DNA of 64,000 nt from Actinoplanes xinjiangensis (GTDB lineage Bacteria > Actinomycetota > Actinomycetes > Mycobacteriales > Micromonosporaceae), in contig NZ_QGGR01000028.1 of assembly GCF_003148685.1 (NCBI RefSeq), positions 1-64,000 on the forward strand, in the 5' to 3' direction. Below the pieces are notes generated by a model. It did not search any database. It worked only from the letters and a program-made list of their open reading frames with translations, and was not told where the DNA came from. Below are positions 7,855-16,014 of the stretch, piece after piece (position 1 is the first letter of the stretch; each line of letters begins with the position of its first letter). The position numbers were made by a program, and so were the translations under genes.

Positions 7855-8415
7855 ATGAACGCTCCCGTGACACTCACCGCCACCGCGACGCCGAGCACTC
7901 CCGCTCTCCTGCTTCGGCCCTGGCGCGCGGCAGACGTCACCGCGTTGATCGAGGTGTATCAGGACCCGGATCTGCGCCGGTGGACGGTCTCGCCGCTGGA
8001 CGGCGCGGACGATGGACTGCGGTGGGTACGGGCCCAGGAACAGGGCTGGGCCACGGGCGACCGGTTCGCCTTCGCCGTCCTCGAAGCGGCCGGTGACGCG
8101 GTGCCGCCACGGCTGGTGGGCAACGTGGTCCTCAAGGAGGTCGCCCCCGGCAGGCCCTGCGCCCAGGTCGGTTACTGGACGGCGGCGCAGGCTCGGGGAC
8201 GGGGCGTGGCCTCACGGGCCCTGGACACTCTCACCGCCTGGTCCCTCGACGCCTTCCGGGCCGACGGCCTGGAATATCTGGAACTTCTCCACCAGGTCGA
8301 CAACGTGGCGTCCTGCCGCGTCGCGGAGAAGAGCGGCTACCGACTCGACAGTGTCCTGCCGCCGGCTCCCCCGGCCTACCCGCTCGACGGCCATCTGCAC
8401 ATCCGGCGCGCATAG
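7855..8415 (+). CDS. GNAT acetyltransferase, RimJ/RimL type
   Basis: 186 residues. LLLRPWRAADVTALIEVYQDPDLRRW is the N-terminal GNAT signature. VGYWTAAQARGRGVASRAL holds the acetyl-CoA loop (ARGRGVA, a good Q/RxxGxG/A match), and LLHQVDNVASCRVAEKSGYRLD is the usual C-terminal helix. Most like aminoglycoside- or ribosomal-protein-type GNATs; substrate unknown. The start is fixed by a -10 box 6 nt upstream. It is not a close copy of the neighbouring GNAT at 7093. Confidence 0.87.
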   Translation: MNAPVTLTATATPSTPALLLRPWRAADVTALIEVYQDPDLRRWTVSPLDGADDGLRWVRAQEQGWATGDRFAFAVLEAAGDAVPPRLVGNVVLKEVAPGRPCAQVGYWTAAQARGRGVASRALDTLTAWSLDAFRADGLEYLELLHQVDNVASCRVAEKSGYRLDSVLPPAPPAYPLDGHLHIRRA

Positions 8416-8490
8416 TCCGGCGTCAGCGAGGATCGACGGCGCCGGAGCCCCGCACCCGCCCGGGAACTCTCTGCCGATACCGTCACCTCA

Positions 8491-9309
8491 GTGATTCTGC
8501 TGTTGAAGGTGGTTCTTGCTCCACTGTTGGTGGTCGGGTCCTCGTTGGCGGGACGGCGGTGGGGAGACCGGGTCGCCGGCACGCTGGTGGCGTTCCCGAT
8601 CGTGGCCGGCCCGATTCTGTTGATCAGCTGTTGGGAGCACGGGGTCCGGTTCGGCGCGCGGGCGGCGACGGCGTCACTTCTCGGGCTGGTTTCGCTGGCG
8701 GTGTTCGCGGTCGTGTTCGCCCATGCCGGCCGCCGCCGGCGGTGGCCGACCACCCTGGCTCTGGCGTGGGCGGCGAGTCTGCTGGCCGATGTGGCCCTGG
8801 TGCCGCTGAGCGTCGGCCCGGGTGTCGCCGCGCTGCTGGTGCTGGTGTCGATCGGGCTGGCGTACCGGCTGATCGCCGCCATCGACGACGGCCCCACGGA
8901 GCGGACCGTGGCGGCCCCGCCGTGGTGGGATCTTCCGGGCCGGGCACTGGCCACCGGGGCGCTGGTGCTGCTGGTGACCGGCATCGCCGCGCAGGTGGGC
9001 CCGGTGGTGACGGGGATTCTGGCGCCGTTCCCGATCGCGACGAGTGTGGTCGCCGCGTTCGTGCTGGCCCGGCAGGGGCCGGCCGCGATGGTACGGACCC
9101 TCGCCGGGGTGATCCGGGGACTGGTCGGCTTCGCGGCGTTCTGTCTGGTGCTGGCGGTGCTGCTGGTCCCGGTCGGTGTCCCGGGTGCCTTCGGCGCGGC
9201 GGTGGCCGCGGTGCTGGTCGTCCAGGCGGGTGGGGCGGGGTGGGCCGGTCGTCGCAACCGTGCCCACCCGGGCCGCAGCGCGATGCCGTCTACCGGCGGG
9301 GCACGGTGA
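8491..9309 (+). CDS. Polytopic membrane protein of unknown function
   Basis: 272 residues with about seven or eight hydrophobic segments. Two similar halves each open with a short helix pair and a Pro-rich turn (GTLVAFPIVAGPILL near 30-45, GILAPFPIATSVVAAF near 170-185). The repeated AFP/PFPI motif suggests an internally duplicated transporter-like fold. A charged loop (DDGPTERTV) separates the halves. GTG 8491 is immediately followed by the first TM segment (ILLLKVVLAPLLVVGSSLAG). Its 3' end overlaps the convergent glycosidase gene by 20 nt. No family is recognised with confidence. Confidence 0.75.
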   Translation: MILLLKVVLAPLLVVGSSLAGRRWGDRVAGTLVAFPIVAGPILLISCWEHGVRFGARAATASLLGLVSLAVFAVVFAHAGRRRRWPTTLALAWAASLLADVALVPLSVGPGVAALLVLVSIGLAYRLIAAIDDGPTERTVAAPPWWDLPGRALATGALVLLVTGIAAQVGPVVTGILAPFPIATSVVAAFVLARQGPAAMVRTLAGVIRGLVGFAAFCLVLAVLLVPVGVPGAFGAAVAAVLVVQAGGAGWAGRRNRAHPGRSAMPSTGGAR

Positions 9310-11986
9310 CCGGCTGTCCGAGGACGGCCGGGGCGATGGTGATCTTGTCGATGTCCGGGGCGTACGCCTGCGGGTTGCCGAAGGTCAGCGAGCCGCCCGC
9401 GGTCGTCAGCGTGATCGGGACGGTCTTCTCCAGGAAGCTGTTCCACGCGTAGGTGTAGCGGAAGTAGCCGTACGCGCTGCCGCCACCGGTCTCGGTGACG
9501 TCCAGACGCCGGTCGATGACCTGCGGGTTGTAGTCGTGCCGTCCGCCGAGTTCGGCGTTGGCGTAGGTGACGGCGATGTCGTACGCCCCGGGCCGGTCGA
9601 AGCCGGGCCGCCGGACGACCTCGAAGGTGTTGGCGGCGCCGGATCCGACGTACCCGATCGACTTCCCGCCGGAGGCGTTGCTGCCGGAGGCGCCGGCATG
9701 GGTGGTGACGGCGACGGCGCCGTGCCGGATGGTGTCCTCACCCTCGATGGTGACCGCGGCCGCGTCGGCGGCGGCGACGCGGGTGGTGGTCAGCTGCTGG
9801 AGCAGCACGCCCCGCTTGGAACGGATCTCGATCTCGTTGATGCCCTGGCTCAGATGCAGGCGTACGGTCGAGCGCCACGCCCCCGCCCGGGGCGCCGACA
9901 CCGTGGCGATCGCGCGGCCGTTGACGGTGACGTCGACGTCGGTGCGGCCGGTGCTGCGGTAGTCGAGGCCGACGTCGTGGTAGCCGGTCTCCCAGGCGTG
10001 CACGTACGCGTCGGCGCGCTCGCGTTTGCCGCGGATCTGACCGTGGCCGCGCGCCCGGGAGGTGTCGTAGGTGACGTGGGCGCCGCCGAAGTAGCGCAGC
10101 GTCGAGGCCGGGTAGGCGGTGGGTTCACCGTCGGTGACGTCGGTGAGCAGGAACTTGTCGAGGGTGATGTCGGAGTTCGGCAGCACGGTGGCGCCGTCCA
10201 GGCCGGCCCGCAGCGACAGGGTGTGGGTGCCGGCGGTCAGCGGGACGGTGACCTCGGAGCTGCCGCGGTACTGCCATCGCTGGACGGAGGTGAGGGCGAG
10301 GTCGGCGGTGTACTGGACGATCACCGGGTTCGCGTCGTCGACGAACAGCGCGTGCCGGCCGGGGACGCCGGGTGCCGCGCCGATCACCTGGAACCGGTAG
10401 CGGCCGGTGCGGGGCACGGTGACCGTCCACTCGGCCCGGGAGGCCGGGCGGTTGAACGAGCCTACGTCGCGGCTGCCGGAGGCGAGGAACTTCCAGCCGC
10501 CGCCGGAGAGCGGGTCCTGGTCGTAGACGGTGGCCGCGGTGAGGCGGGTGTCCTCGGCCTCGACGGCGGTGCTCCAGACGGCGCCGGCGACCGGGGTGCG
10601 GTCCTGCTCGGGGGTGATGACCACCTGGTAGGCGGCGTACCGGTCGTAGGTGGGCACGTCGAGGTCGATCGTGCCGCGGTCGAGTCGTACGCCGTCGAGG
10701 ACCTTGACGACCGGCGGCGCGCCCGCGACGCCCTCGGCGCCGGTGAGGGTGATCTCGCGGACCTCGATGTCGACCCGCTTGCCGAAGACGTCCCGGTCGA
10801 GCCCGGACAGGCGTAGCGTGACCGGGCTGTCGCCGCCGCCGTACAGGACGGTGGCCCGCCGGTTGCGCTTGTCGACGGCGGCGATGCCCTGGAGCGTGTC
10901 GACGGTGTTCAGTGCGGGCGGGGTGACGGCGACGGTGCGGCTGCCGGCCAGGTCGCCGTACCACTTGAACATCCACCAGCCGGCGTTGGCGGCGTTCGTC
11001 CGGGCGCTGTTGTCGCTGAGGTTCCCGGCGTACGCCCAGTACGCGGTCTGCCCGTCGATCTTGAGGTCTTCCATGATGGACAGCCACTGGACCAGCTGGC
11101 CCGGGGTGCCCATGTCGCGCAGCATGCCCCATTCGGTGATGTTGACGTGGATCGGCGGCAGGCCCAGCCGCTTCTCCAGCGCGCGGTAGCCGGCGTAGTG
11201 CGAGCGGAAGGTGCGCAGGTTGTCGATGCCGAGCTCGTGCCAGATGAACACGTCGGGCAGTACGCCGCCGGCTTTGGCGTACCCGAGGAAGTCGGCGGAA
11301 CGCTCGGGCTGCCACCGGGTGTCGCCGGGGCCGCCGATGCGGGCGTGGCCGAGGCCGTGCCGGGCGTACACCTGCTGGATCTTGTCGTAGGTCGCCGTCC
11401 AGTCCGCCAGGAAAGTGTCCTTCAGGGTGCCCCAGTCGGCGTACCAGTTGCCGCCGTCGGGTTCGTTGAACGGGATGAAGACGTAGTCCTCGGGCCGCGA
11501 CGACGTGGTGGCGACGGCCTCGGTCACGAACTCCACGACCTCCAGGTAGTCCCAGATCCCGTTCGGAGTGGCGGTGTACGTCCCGTCGGCCTGGTTGTAG
11601 GTGCGGGTGTCACCGGGGCGGACGCCGCCGTGGTACGACCAGTCCGGGTAGTAGTCCTGGACGTAGATGTACATGTCCTCGCCGTGCTTGCGGAAGAACC
11701 CGTCCTCCACCTTGATCGCGTCGCCGCTCGGGTGCTGGGTGCCGTACGGCGCCTTCTGCGAGGTGTTGGTGATGTGCGCGCCGTTGATCAGGGCCTGGGT
11801 GGGTGCGCCGTCGTCGCCGAAGCCGTACAGCGTTCCGGTCGCGCCGCCCCGGAACTCGCCGGTGCCGCGGGCGAAGTCGACACTCAGCACGTCGGCCGCC
11901 GCCTCCGCGGCGGCGACGGCCTGCGGTACGGACAGGACACCGGCCGCGAGCGTGACTCCCGCGGTCAGCATGGCAAGTCTGTTCAC
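9290..11986 (-). CDS. Secreted clan GH-A glycosidase with carbohydrate-binding modules
   Basis: 898 residues. A signal peptide (1 to about 26, cut near AVAAAEA) is followed by a TIM-barrel glycosidase. IPFNEPDGG has the acid/base Glu175 in the NEP motif of clan GH-A, and HVNITEWG has the nucleophile Glu285. The barrel is most like GH39-type enzymes. From about residue 460 come beta-sandwich modules of CBM6/CBM35 type: VEAEDTRLT... AEWTVTVPRTGRYRFQV and, near the C-terminus, TIEGEDTIRHG... DIDKITIAPA. Such proteins cut plant or microbial polysaccharide outside the cell. GTG 11986 has a good RBS (ggggagaa). A twin palindromic operator lies about 100 nt upstream. Exact GH family and substrate are uncertain. 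Confidence 0.82.
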   Translation of the reverse strand: MNRLAMLTAGVTLAAGVLSVPQAVAAAEAAADVLSVDFARGTGEFRGGATGTLYGFGDDGAPTQALINGAHITNTSQKAPYGTQHPSGDAIKVEDGFFRKHGEDMYIYVQDYYPDWSYHGGVRPGDTRTYNQADGTYTATPNGIWDYLEVVEFVTEAVATTSSRPEDYVFIPFNEPDGGNWYADWGTLKDTFLADWTATYDKIQQVYARHGLGHARIGGPGDTRWQPERSADFLGYAKAGGVLPDVFIWHELGIDNLRTFRSHYAGYRALEKRLGLPPIHVNITEWGMLRDMGTPGQLVQWLSIMEDLKIDGQTAYWAYAGNLSDNSARTNAANAGWWMFKWYGDLAGSRTVAVTPPALNTVDTLQGIAAVDKRNRRATVLYGGGDSPVTLRLSGLDRDVFGKRVDIEVREITLTGAEGVAGAPPVVKVLDGVRLDRGTIDLDVPTYDRYAAYQVVITPEQDRTPVAGAVWSTAVEAEDTRLTAATVYDQDPLSGGGWKFLASGSRDVGSFNRPASRAEWTVTVPRTGRYRFQVIGAAPGVPGRHALFVDDANPVIVQYTADLALTSVQRWQYRGSSEVTVPLTAGTHTLSLRAGLDGATVLPNSDITLDKFLLTDVTDGEPTAYPASTLRYFGGAHVTYDTSRARGHGQIRGKRERADAYVHAWETGYHDVGLDYRSTGRTDVDVTVNGRAIATVSAPRAGAWRSTVRLHLSQGINEIEIRSKRGVLLQQLTTTRVAAADAAAVTIEGEDTIRHGAVAVTTHAGASGSNASGGKSIGYVGSGAANTFEVVRRPGFDRPGAYDIAVTYANAELGGRHDYNPQVIDRRLDVTETGGGSAYGYFRYTYAWNSFLEKTVPITLTTAGGSLTFGNPQAYAPDIDKITIAPAVLGQPVTVPRR

Positions 11987-12087
11987 TGATTCTCCCCACT
12001 GGTCGGCGCGCCGGACGATCTCTCGCCGGGCGACCGCAGAAACCCCACGATCAAGGACTCACGGCCACCCAGGGGTACGGCTGTCGA

Positions 12088-12123
12088 TGTGACCGGTCAC
12101 TCGCACGAGTGTGACCGGTCACA
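12088..12123. promoter_or_regulatory. Twin palindromic operator (two gtgaccggtcac boxes)
   Basis: The 12-bp perfect palindrome gtgaccggtcac occurs at 12089-12100 and again at 12111-12122. The two are 22 bp apart centre to centre, so they lie on the same DNA face. The second extends to 14 bp (tgtgaccggtcaca). A central CG with symmetric arms is typical of LacI-family operators. It sits upstream of the glycosidase, where a sugar-responsive LacI repressor would be expected, although no LacI gene is in the window. Confidence 0.7.
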
Positions 12124-12195
12124 TGATCCGCCGGAAGAGCGCGTTACGGATTTGTTACCACGGAGCGCCGCTCGGGCGACTCCGCACTGGAGACG

Positions 12196-12213
12196 GTACA
12201 GATTTCGCTGTAC
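12196..12213. promoter_or_regulatory. Inverted-repeat operator of the CmtR-like gene
   Basis: gtacag (12196-12201), spacer atttcg, ctgtac (12208-12213) form a perfect 6+6+6 inverted repeat. It ends 10 nt before GTG 12224. Placement and symmetry fit autoregulation by the adjacent ArsR/SmtB-family sensor. Confidence 0.6.
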
Positions 12214-12223
12214 TGTGCGGGAG

Positions 12224-12553
12224 GTGGAGATCCTGACTCACGGCTCGGTGCTGGCCCGCTTCGGCCATGCACTGTCGGATCCGACCCGGGCCCGGCTGTT
12301 GCTGGCGCTGCAAGCGGGGCCCGGCTACCCGGCCGAGCTGGCCGACCTGATCGGCTGCACCCGGCAGAAGCTGTCCAACCATCTGGCCTGTCTGCGCGGC
12401 TGCGGGCTGGTGGTGGCCGTGCCCGAGGGCCGCCGGGTCCGCTACGAGCTGGCCGACCAGCGGCTGGCGCACGCGCTGGCTGACCTGCTCGGCGTGGTCC
12501 TGGCCGTCGACCCGGACGCGTGCCCGGACTCGGCCGGGAAAGGCTGCTGCTGA
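12224..12553 (+). CDS. cmtR: CmtR-like metal-sensing repressor (ArsR/SmtB family)
   Basis: About 109 residues: a winged helix (LARFGHALSDPTRARLLLAL, AELADLIGCTRQKLSNHLACLRGCGLVV, GRRVRYELAD) plus a Cys-bearing tail. Cys56 and Cys60 lie in the recognition helix as NHLACLRGC, and Cys100, 108 and 109 are at the C-terminus (DPDACPDSAGKGCC). This matches the Cys57/Cys61/Cys102 cadmium/lead site of mycobacterial CmtR nearly position for position. The start was set at GTG 12224 because the operator occupies the upstream part of the longer frame (open to 12089); GTG 12215 is also possible. Coupled to the transporter gene by overlapping TGATG. Confidence 0.85.
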   Translation: MEILTHGSVLARFGHALSDPTRARLLLALQAGPGYPAELADLIGCTRQKLSNHLACLRGCGLVVAVPEGRRVRYELADQRLAHALADLLGVVLAVDPDACPDSAGKGCC

Positions 12554-13263
12554 TGACCGGTCCCCTGATTCGGATCAGCCCGGCCGGGCCCGCACCCCAG
12601 CGCCGCAGCGTGCTGAGCCGCCGGATCCGGCTACTGGTGGCCGCGACCATCACCTACAACGTGATCGAGGCGATCGTCGCGATCACCGCCGGTACGGTCG
12701 CGTCGTCGACCGCCCTGATCGGATTCGGCCTCGACTCGGTGATCGAGGTGTCCTCGGCGACGGCGGTGGCGTGGCAGTTCGCCGGCCGGGATCCCGAGCG
12801 CCGGGAGAAGACCGCACTGCGGATCATCGCGATCTCGTTCTTCGCCCTGGCCGCCTACATCACCGTCGCATCGGTACGCGACCTGATCGGTGGCGCGGAG
12901 GCCGAGCACTCCCCCGTCGGCCTGATCCTGGCCGCGCTCTCGCTGGTGATCATGCCTGGCCTGTCCTACGCCCAGCGCCGCGCCGGCCGCGAACTGGGTT
13001 CCCGCTCGGCGGTCGCGGACTCCCGGCAGACGCTGCTGTGCACCTACCTGTCCGCCGTCCTGCTGGTCGGGCTCGCGGTCAACAGCCTGTTCGGCTGGTT
13101 CTGGGCCGACCCGCTCGCGGCGCTGGTCATCGCCGCCGTCGCCGTCAAGGAGGGCCGCGACGCGTGGCGCGGGGACGCCTGCTGTGCGCCCGGCCTCACC
13201 ACCACGGCGGACGCTGCCGCGGGCTGTACCGACAGCTGCTGCGCCGACACCGACATCCACTGA
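12553..13263 (+). CDS. Cation diffusion facilitator-type metal exporter
   Basis: 236 residues with about six TM segments. LLVAATITYNVIEAIVAITAG and STALIGFGLDSVIEVSSATAVAW give the first two helices with the conserved Asp of the metal site; later helices include GLAVNSLFGWFWADPLAALVIAAVAVKEG. The C-terminal tail is Cys-rich (GDACCAPG, AGCTDSCCADTDIH), which suggests soft-metal binding before export. ATG 12553 overlaps the stop of the CmtR-like gene, so the two form one operon. Cd(II) or Pb(II) efflux driven by proton exchange is the likely role, inferred from the sensor. Confidence 0.83.
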   Translation: MTGPLIRISPAGPAPQRRSVLSRRIRLLVAATITYNVIEAIVAITAGTVASSTALIGFGLDSVIEVSSATAVAWQFAGRDPERREKTALRIIAISFFALAAYITVASVRDLIGGAEAEHSPVGLILAALSLVIMPGLSYAQRRAGRELGSRSAVADSRQTLLCTYLSAVLLVGLAVNSLFGWFWADPLAALVIAAVAVKEGRDAWRGDACCAPGLTTTADAAAGCTDSCCADTDIH

Positions 13264-13273
13264 GGGGAGCCCG

Positions 13274-13954
13274 ATGGCCGAGGACGAGTTGGACGGCCTG
13301 CTGGCCGAGCAGATCGCCTACTACCGGGCACGCGCGAACGAGTACGACGCCACGTACCCCCTGGACGTTCACGCCGACGCGGCCGCCCGTGCCGAACTCC
13401 TGACCACCCTGGACGGGCTCGCACCCTTCGGCCGGACCCTGGAGTTCGCCTGCGGGACCGGGCAGTGGACAGCCGAACTCGCCCGCCACGCCACGACGCT
13501 GACCGCCGTCGACGCCGCCCCCGAGGCCCTGGCGATCTGCCGCCGGCGCGTCGGGGCGGCTCACGTGGATCTGGTCGAAGCCGACCTGTTCAGCTGGCGG
13601 CCGCGGGAGCGCTACGACTTCGTCTTCTTCTCGGCCTGGCTGTCCCATGTGCCACCGCAGCGCTTCGACGCCTTCTGGGCGCTCGTCAGCGACTGTCTGA
13701 CGCCGGACGGCCGGGTCTTCGTGATCGACGAACTGCCGGCGGTGGCCGCCGTGGAGCGCCCGGCCGCCGAGCAGCCCGCACCGGCCGTGCACCGCGACGT
13801 CACCGGCGGCCGGGTCTTTCGCGCCGTCAAGGTCCTCTACTCCCCCGACGAGTTGCGGGCACGACTGGAAGCCCTCGGCTGGCAAACGGAGATCAGAACG
13901 GTCGGCTGGCGGTTCTTCTCCGCATCGCTGCGCCGCGACCAGCGCGAACTCTGA
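13274..13954 (+). CDS. Class I SAM-dependent methyltransferase
   Basis: 226 residues. Motif I is TLEFACGTGQWTAELA (SAM-binding glycine loop), then VDAAPEALAICRRR (acidic end of strand 2), VEADLFSW and YDFVFFSAWLSHVPP (motif IV region). ATG 13274 follows aggggagc and begins 10 nt after the transporter stop, so it probably belongs to the metal operon. It lacks the conserved cysteines of ArsM arsenite methyltransferases, so arsenic methylation is not supported. Target unknown. Confidence 0.83.
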   Translation: MAEDELDGLLAEQIAYYRARANEYDATYPLDVHADAAARAELLTTLDGLAPFGRTLEFACGTGQWTAELARHATTLTAVDAAPEALAICRRRVGAAHVDLVEADLFSWRPRERYDFVFFSAWLSHVPPQRFDAFWALVSDCLTPDGRVFVIDELPAVAAVERPAAEQPAPAVHRDVTGGRVFRAVKVLYSPDELRARLEALGWQTEIRTVGWRFFSASLRRDQREL

Positions 13955-13982
13955 GGCAGCCGGACGGCGCGGGGCTCGGGAT

Positions 13983-14399
13983 TCAGGATCGGGAGGCGGG
14001 CAGCAGGTCGGTGAGCAGCACCTCGATGCGGGCCTTGATCTCGTCGCGGATCGGCCGAACGGACTCGACGCCCTTGCCCGCGGGGTCCTCCAGCTTCCAG
14101 TCCTCGTACCGCTTGCCGGGAAAGACCGGGCAGGCGTCGCCGCAGCCCATCGTGATGATGGCGTCGGACTCCTTCGCGGCGTCCCAGGTGAGCTTGGTCG
14201 GGGTCTGGTCGGTGATGTCGATGCCGACCTCCCTCATCGCCTCGACCGCGGCCGGGTTGATCGTCTCGGCCGGCTCGGAGCCGGCCGAACGCACCTCGAC
14301 CCGGTCACCGGCGAGGTGCCGCAGCCAGCCAGCGGCCATCTGGGAGCGCCCGGCGTTGTGGACACAGACAAACAGGACGGTGGGCCTGGAGTCGCTCAT
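13983..14399 (-). CDS. arsC: Arsenate reductase, low-molecular-weight phosphatase type
   Basis: 138 residues. The P-loop CVHNAGRSQMAAGW carries nucleophile Cys12 and Arg18 (CX5R). ITMGCGDACPVFPGKRYEDWKLEDPAGK is the arsenate reductase signature with further cysteines. It reduces As(V) to As(III) in the cytoplasm; in actinobacteria such enzymes typically use mycothiol/mycoredoxin, which is an inference here. It is the last gene of a minus-strand operon (ArsR-ArsC fusion, aquaglyceroporin, this gene), 31 nt after the channel gene. ATG 14399 starts just before the first beta strand. Confidence 0.9.
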   Translation of the reverse strand: MSDSRPTVLFVCVHNAGRSQMAAGWLRHLAGDRVEVRSAGSEPAETINPAAVEAMREVGIDITDQTPTKLTWDAAKESDAIITMGCGDACPVFPGKRYEDWKLEDPAGKGVESVRPIRDEIKARIEVLLTDLLPASRS

Positions 14400-14430
14400 G
14401 TGTTCGGTCTTCCTTCGAGGAGTGGGCGGA

Positions 14431-15171
14431 TCAGGAGGTACGGGCGTCGCCGGCCGGGTGCTCGACCACGACCATGTCGGCGGTCCGGCCGGCGCCGGGG
14501 TACAGCGCCGCCACCAGGCCCACTCCGACGAGCAGTCCGGCCACCTGCGCCAACAGGAAACCGGGCACCGAACCCGGAGCGATGCCGGCGAAGGTGTCGG
14601 TGAAGGCGCGCCCGACGGTGACGGCCGGGTTCGCGAAGCTGGTGGACGAGGTGAACCAGTAGGCGGCACCGATGTACGCACCGACCGCGGCCGGCGCCAC
14701 CGGGGCACGACCGGACCGGCCGAGGGCGAAGATCAGCAGGAGCAGGCCGGCCACGGCGACGATCTCACCGAGCCACAGGTTGCCGGCGCTACGGTCCTTC
14801 GTCGACATCGTGACCGGGGCGAGGTCGAACATCAGGTTCGCCAGGATCGCACCGGCGACGGCTCCCAGGGTCTGCGCCACGGCGTACCCCCCGAGGTCTC
14901 CGATCGTCAGACCGGTGCCCGAACGGCGGCCGAGGAACCAGTCGGCGGCCGACACCACCGGGTTGAAATGGGCGCCGGAGACCGGGCCGAACATCAGGAT
15001 CAGCGCGCCGAGGGCGAACGCGGTGGCGACCGAATTCTCCAGCAGTTGCAGGCCGACGTCGTCCGGCGAGAGCTCGACGGCCATGATGCCGGAGCCGACG
15101 ACGGCGGTGACCAGCAGTGCGGTACCGAGGAACTCGGCGAGCAGCCGCCGCCACAGGGTGATCTGGTGCAT
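14431..15171 (-). CDS. MIP-family aquaglyceroporin (arsenite channel, AqpS-like)
   Basis: 246 residues with six TM segments and the two half-helix motifs of the MIP family: HFNPVVS (first NPA box altered to NPV) and SFANPAVT (intact NPA). LLAEFLGTALLVTAVVGSGIMA is the first helix. Placed between an ArsR-ArsC fusion and ArsC, it is best read as the As(III) exit channel that replaces ArsB/Acr3, as for AqpS of Sinorhizobium. The altered first NPA motif may widen the pore. Spacing (58 and 31 nt) supports one operon. Confidence 0.88.
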   Translation of the reverse strand: MHQITLWRRLLAEFLGTALLVTAVVGSGIMAVELSPDDVGLQLLENSVATAFALGALILMFGPVSGAHFNPVVSAADWFLGRRSGTGLTIGDLGGYAVAQTLGAVAGAILANLMFDLAPVTMSTKDRSAGNLWLGEIVAVAGLLLLIFALGRSGRAPVAPAAVGAYIGAAYWFTSSTSFANPAVTVGRAFTDTFAGIAPGSVPGFLLAQVAGLLVGVGLVAALYPGAGRTADMVVVEHPAGDARTS

Positions 15172-15229
15172 GAGGTGGTCTGACTCCGGTCGTCGAGGAA
15201 GGTCGGCGGGTGCCGCGGTCGGTAACGGG

Positions 15230-15919
15230 TCAGCCGTGGCCGGCGCCCGGGTGCAGGGCCGGCGCGATCCGGTCGATGCGGTCGGCCAGCTCGGCGTAGG
15301 CGGCCTCGAAGGCCTCGTCGGTGTCGACCCTGCCCGGGTCAGGGACGGACCAGTGCAGGCGGGGCCGGACCGGGCCGGTGAGGTCTTCGTGGGCGTTGTC
15401 GCAGACCGCGATGATCAGGTCCCCGTCGTGCACCACGTCGTCGACGTGGTGGGTGCCGGCCGGATCGAGGGCGAGGCCGTGCTCATGGGCGACCCGGACG
15501 GCCCGGGGATGGACCCGCGGGGCCGGGTGCGTGCCGGCGGAGGCGGCCTGGCCGCCGATACGCCTGCGCCACAGGGCCGCGGCGAGTTGCGAGCGGGCGG
15601 AGTTGCGGGTGCAGACGAACACGACCCGCTCCGCGCCGTCGAGCCGGGGTGCGGTCAGTGTGGACAGGACGCCGGGGATGAGGTGCAGGTAGGTGCGCCG
15701 GCGGTCGCCCTCGGAGCGGGTGCGGCCGAGCAGGCCGGCGTCGGCCAGGACCTTCACATGGTGGGCGACCAGGTTGGTCGGCATGCCGAGACCGGCGGCG
15801 ATCTCGCCGGGTGAGGCGTCGCCGAGGGTGAGCGCGTCGACGATGGCAAGGCGGGCGGGGTCACCGAGGGCGGCGTGCACCCTGGCCCGTGCCTGGAGCG
15901 ACAACGTTTCAGCGTTCAT
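15230..15919 (-). CDS. ArsR-ArsC fusion protein (regulator plus arsenate reductase-like domain)
   Basis: 229 residues. Residues 1-90 are an ArsR winged helix (ARVHAALGDPARLAIVDAL, IAAGLGMPTNLVAHHVKVLADAGLL, RTYLHL). Residues 97-229 are a low-molecular-weight phosphatase/arsenate reductase-like domain with P-loop VCTRNSARSQLAAALW (Cys103, Arg109) and a later LIIAVCDNAHEDL. One polypeptide thus carries both sensor and catalytic domains. The winged helix has no Cys in its recognition helix, so As(III) may be sensed elsewhere or by the fused domain. The ATG at 15919 overlaps a palindrome. First gene of the arsenic operon. Confidence 0.88.
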   Translation of the reverse strand: MNAETLSLQARARVHAALGDPARLAIVDALTLGDASPGEIAAGLGMPTNLVAHHVKVLADAGLLGRTRSEGDRRRTYLHLIPGVLSTLTAPRLDGAERVVFVCTRNSARSQLAAALWRRRIGGQAASAGTHPAPRVHPRAVRVAHEHGLALDPAGTHHVDDVVHDGDLIIAVCDNAHEDLTGPVRPRLHWSVPDPGRVDTDEAFEAAYAELADRIDRIAPALHPGAGHG

Positions 15920-15928
15920 TGACTCAAT
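15918..15928. promoter_or_regulatory. Candidate ArsR operator over the start codon
   Basis: attga-c-tcaat is a perfect 5+1+5 palindrome of the TTGA/TCAA kind bound by ArsR proteins. It covers the first bases of the fusion gene's ATG, so binding would block transcription start or early elongation. Confidence 0.5.
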
Positions 15929-15973
15929 AATCGCTGAGCATCCTGGATATCGCAAGCGGCTCCCCGCGGAGGA

Positions 15974-16014
15974 CCCAGGGTGATTGCGTAGTCGGGTAGC
16001 AAGCCGCTGAGCTG
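15974..16014 (+). repeat. 41-nt direct repeat, left copy (insertion-sequence end scar)
   Basis: These 41 bases (cccagggtgattgcgtag... ending ...ccgctgagctg) recur without mismatch and in the same orientation at 30795-30835. The left copy abuts a broken transposase gene. Together the copies bound a 14.8-kb island. They look like the end of one insertion sequence left behind at both sites. Confidence 0.85.

Noticed and set aside
9176..10816. 546-codon plus-strand frame under the glycosidase
   Set aside because: Gly/Val/Asp-rich shadow of the minus-strand secreted enzyme, which has clear catalytic motifs and a signal peptide.
13274..13954. Methyltransferase as ArsM (arsenite methyltransferase)
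   Set aside because: It lacks the conserved cysteines of ArsM despite lying next to arsenic genes.
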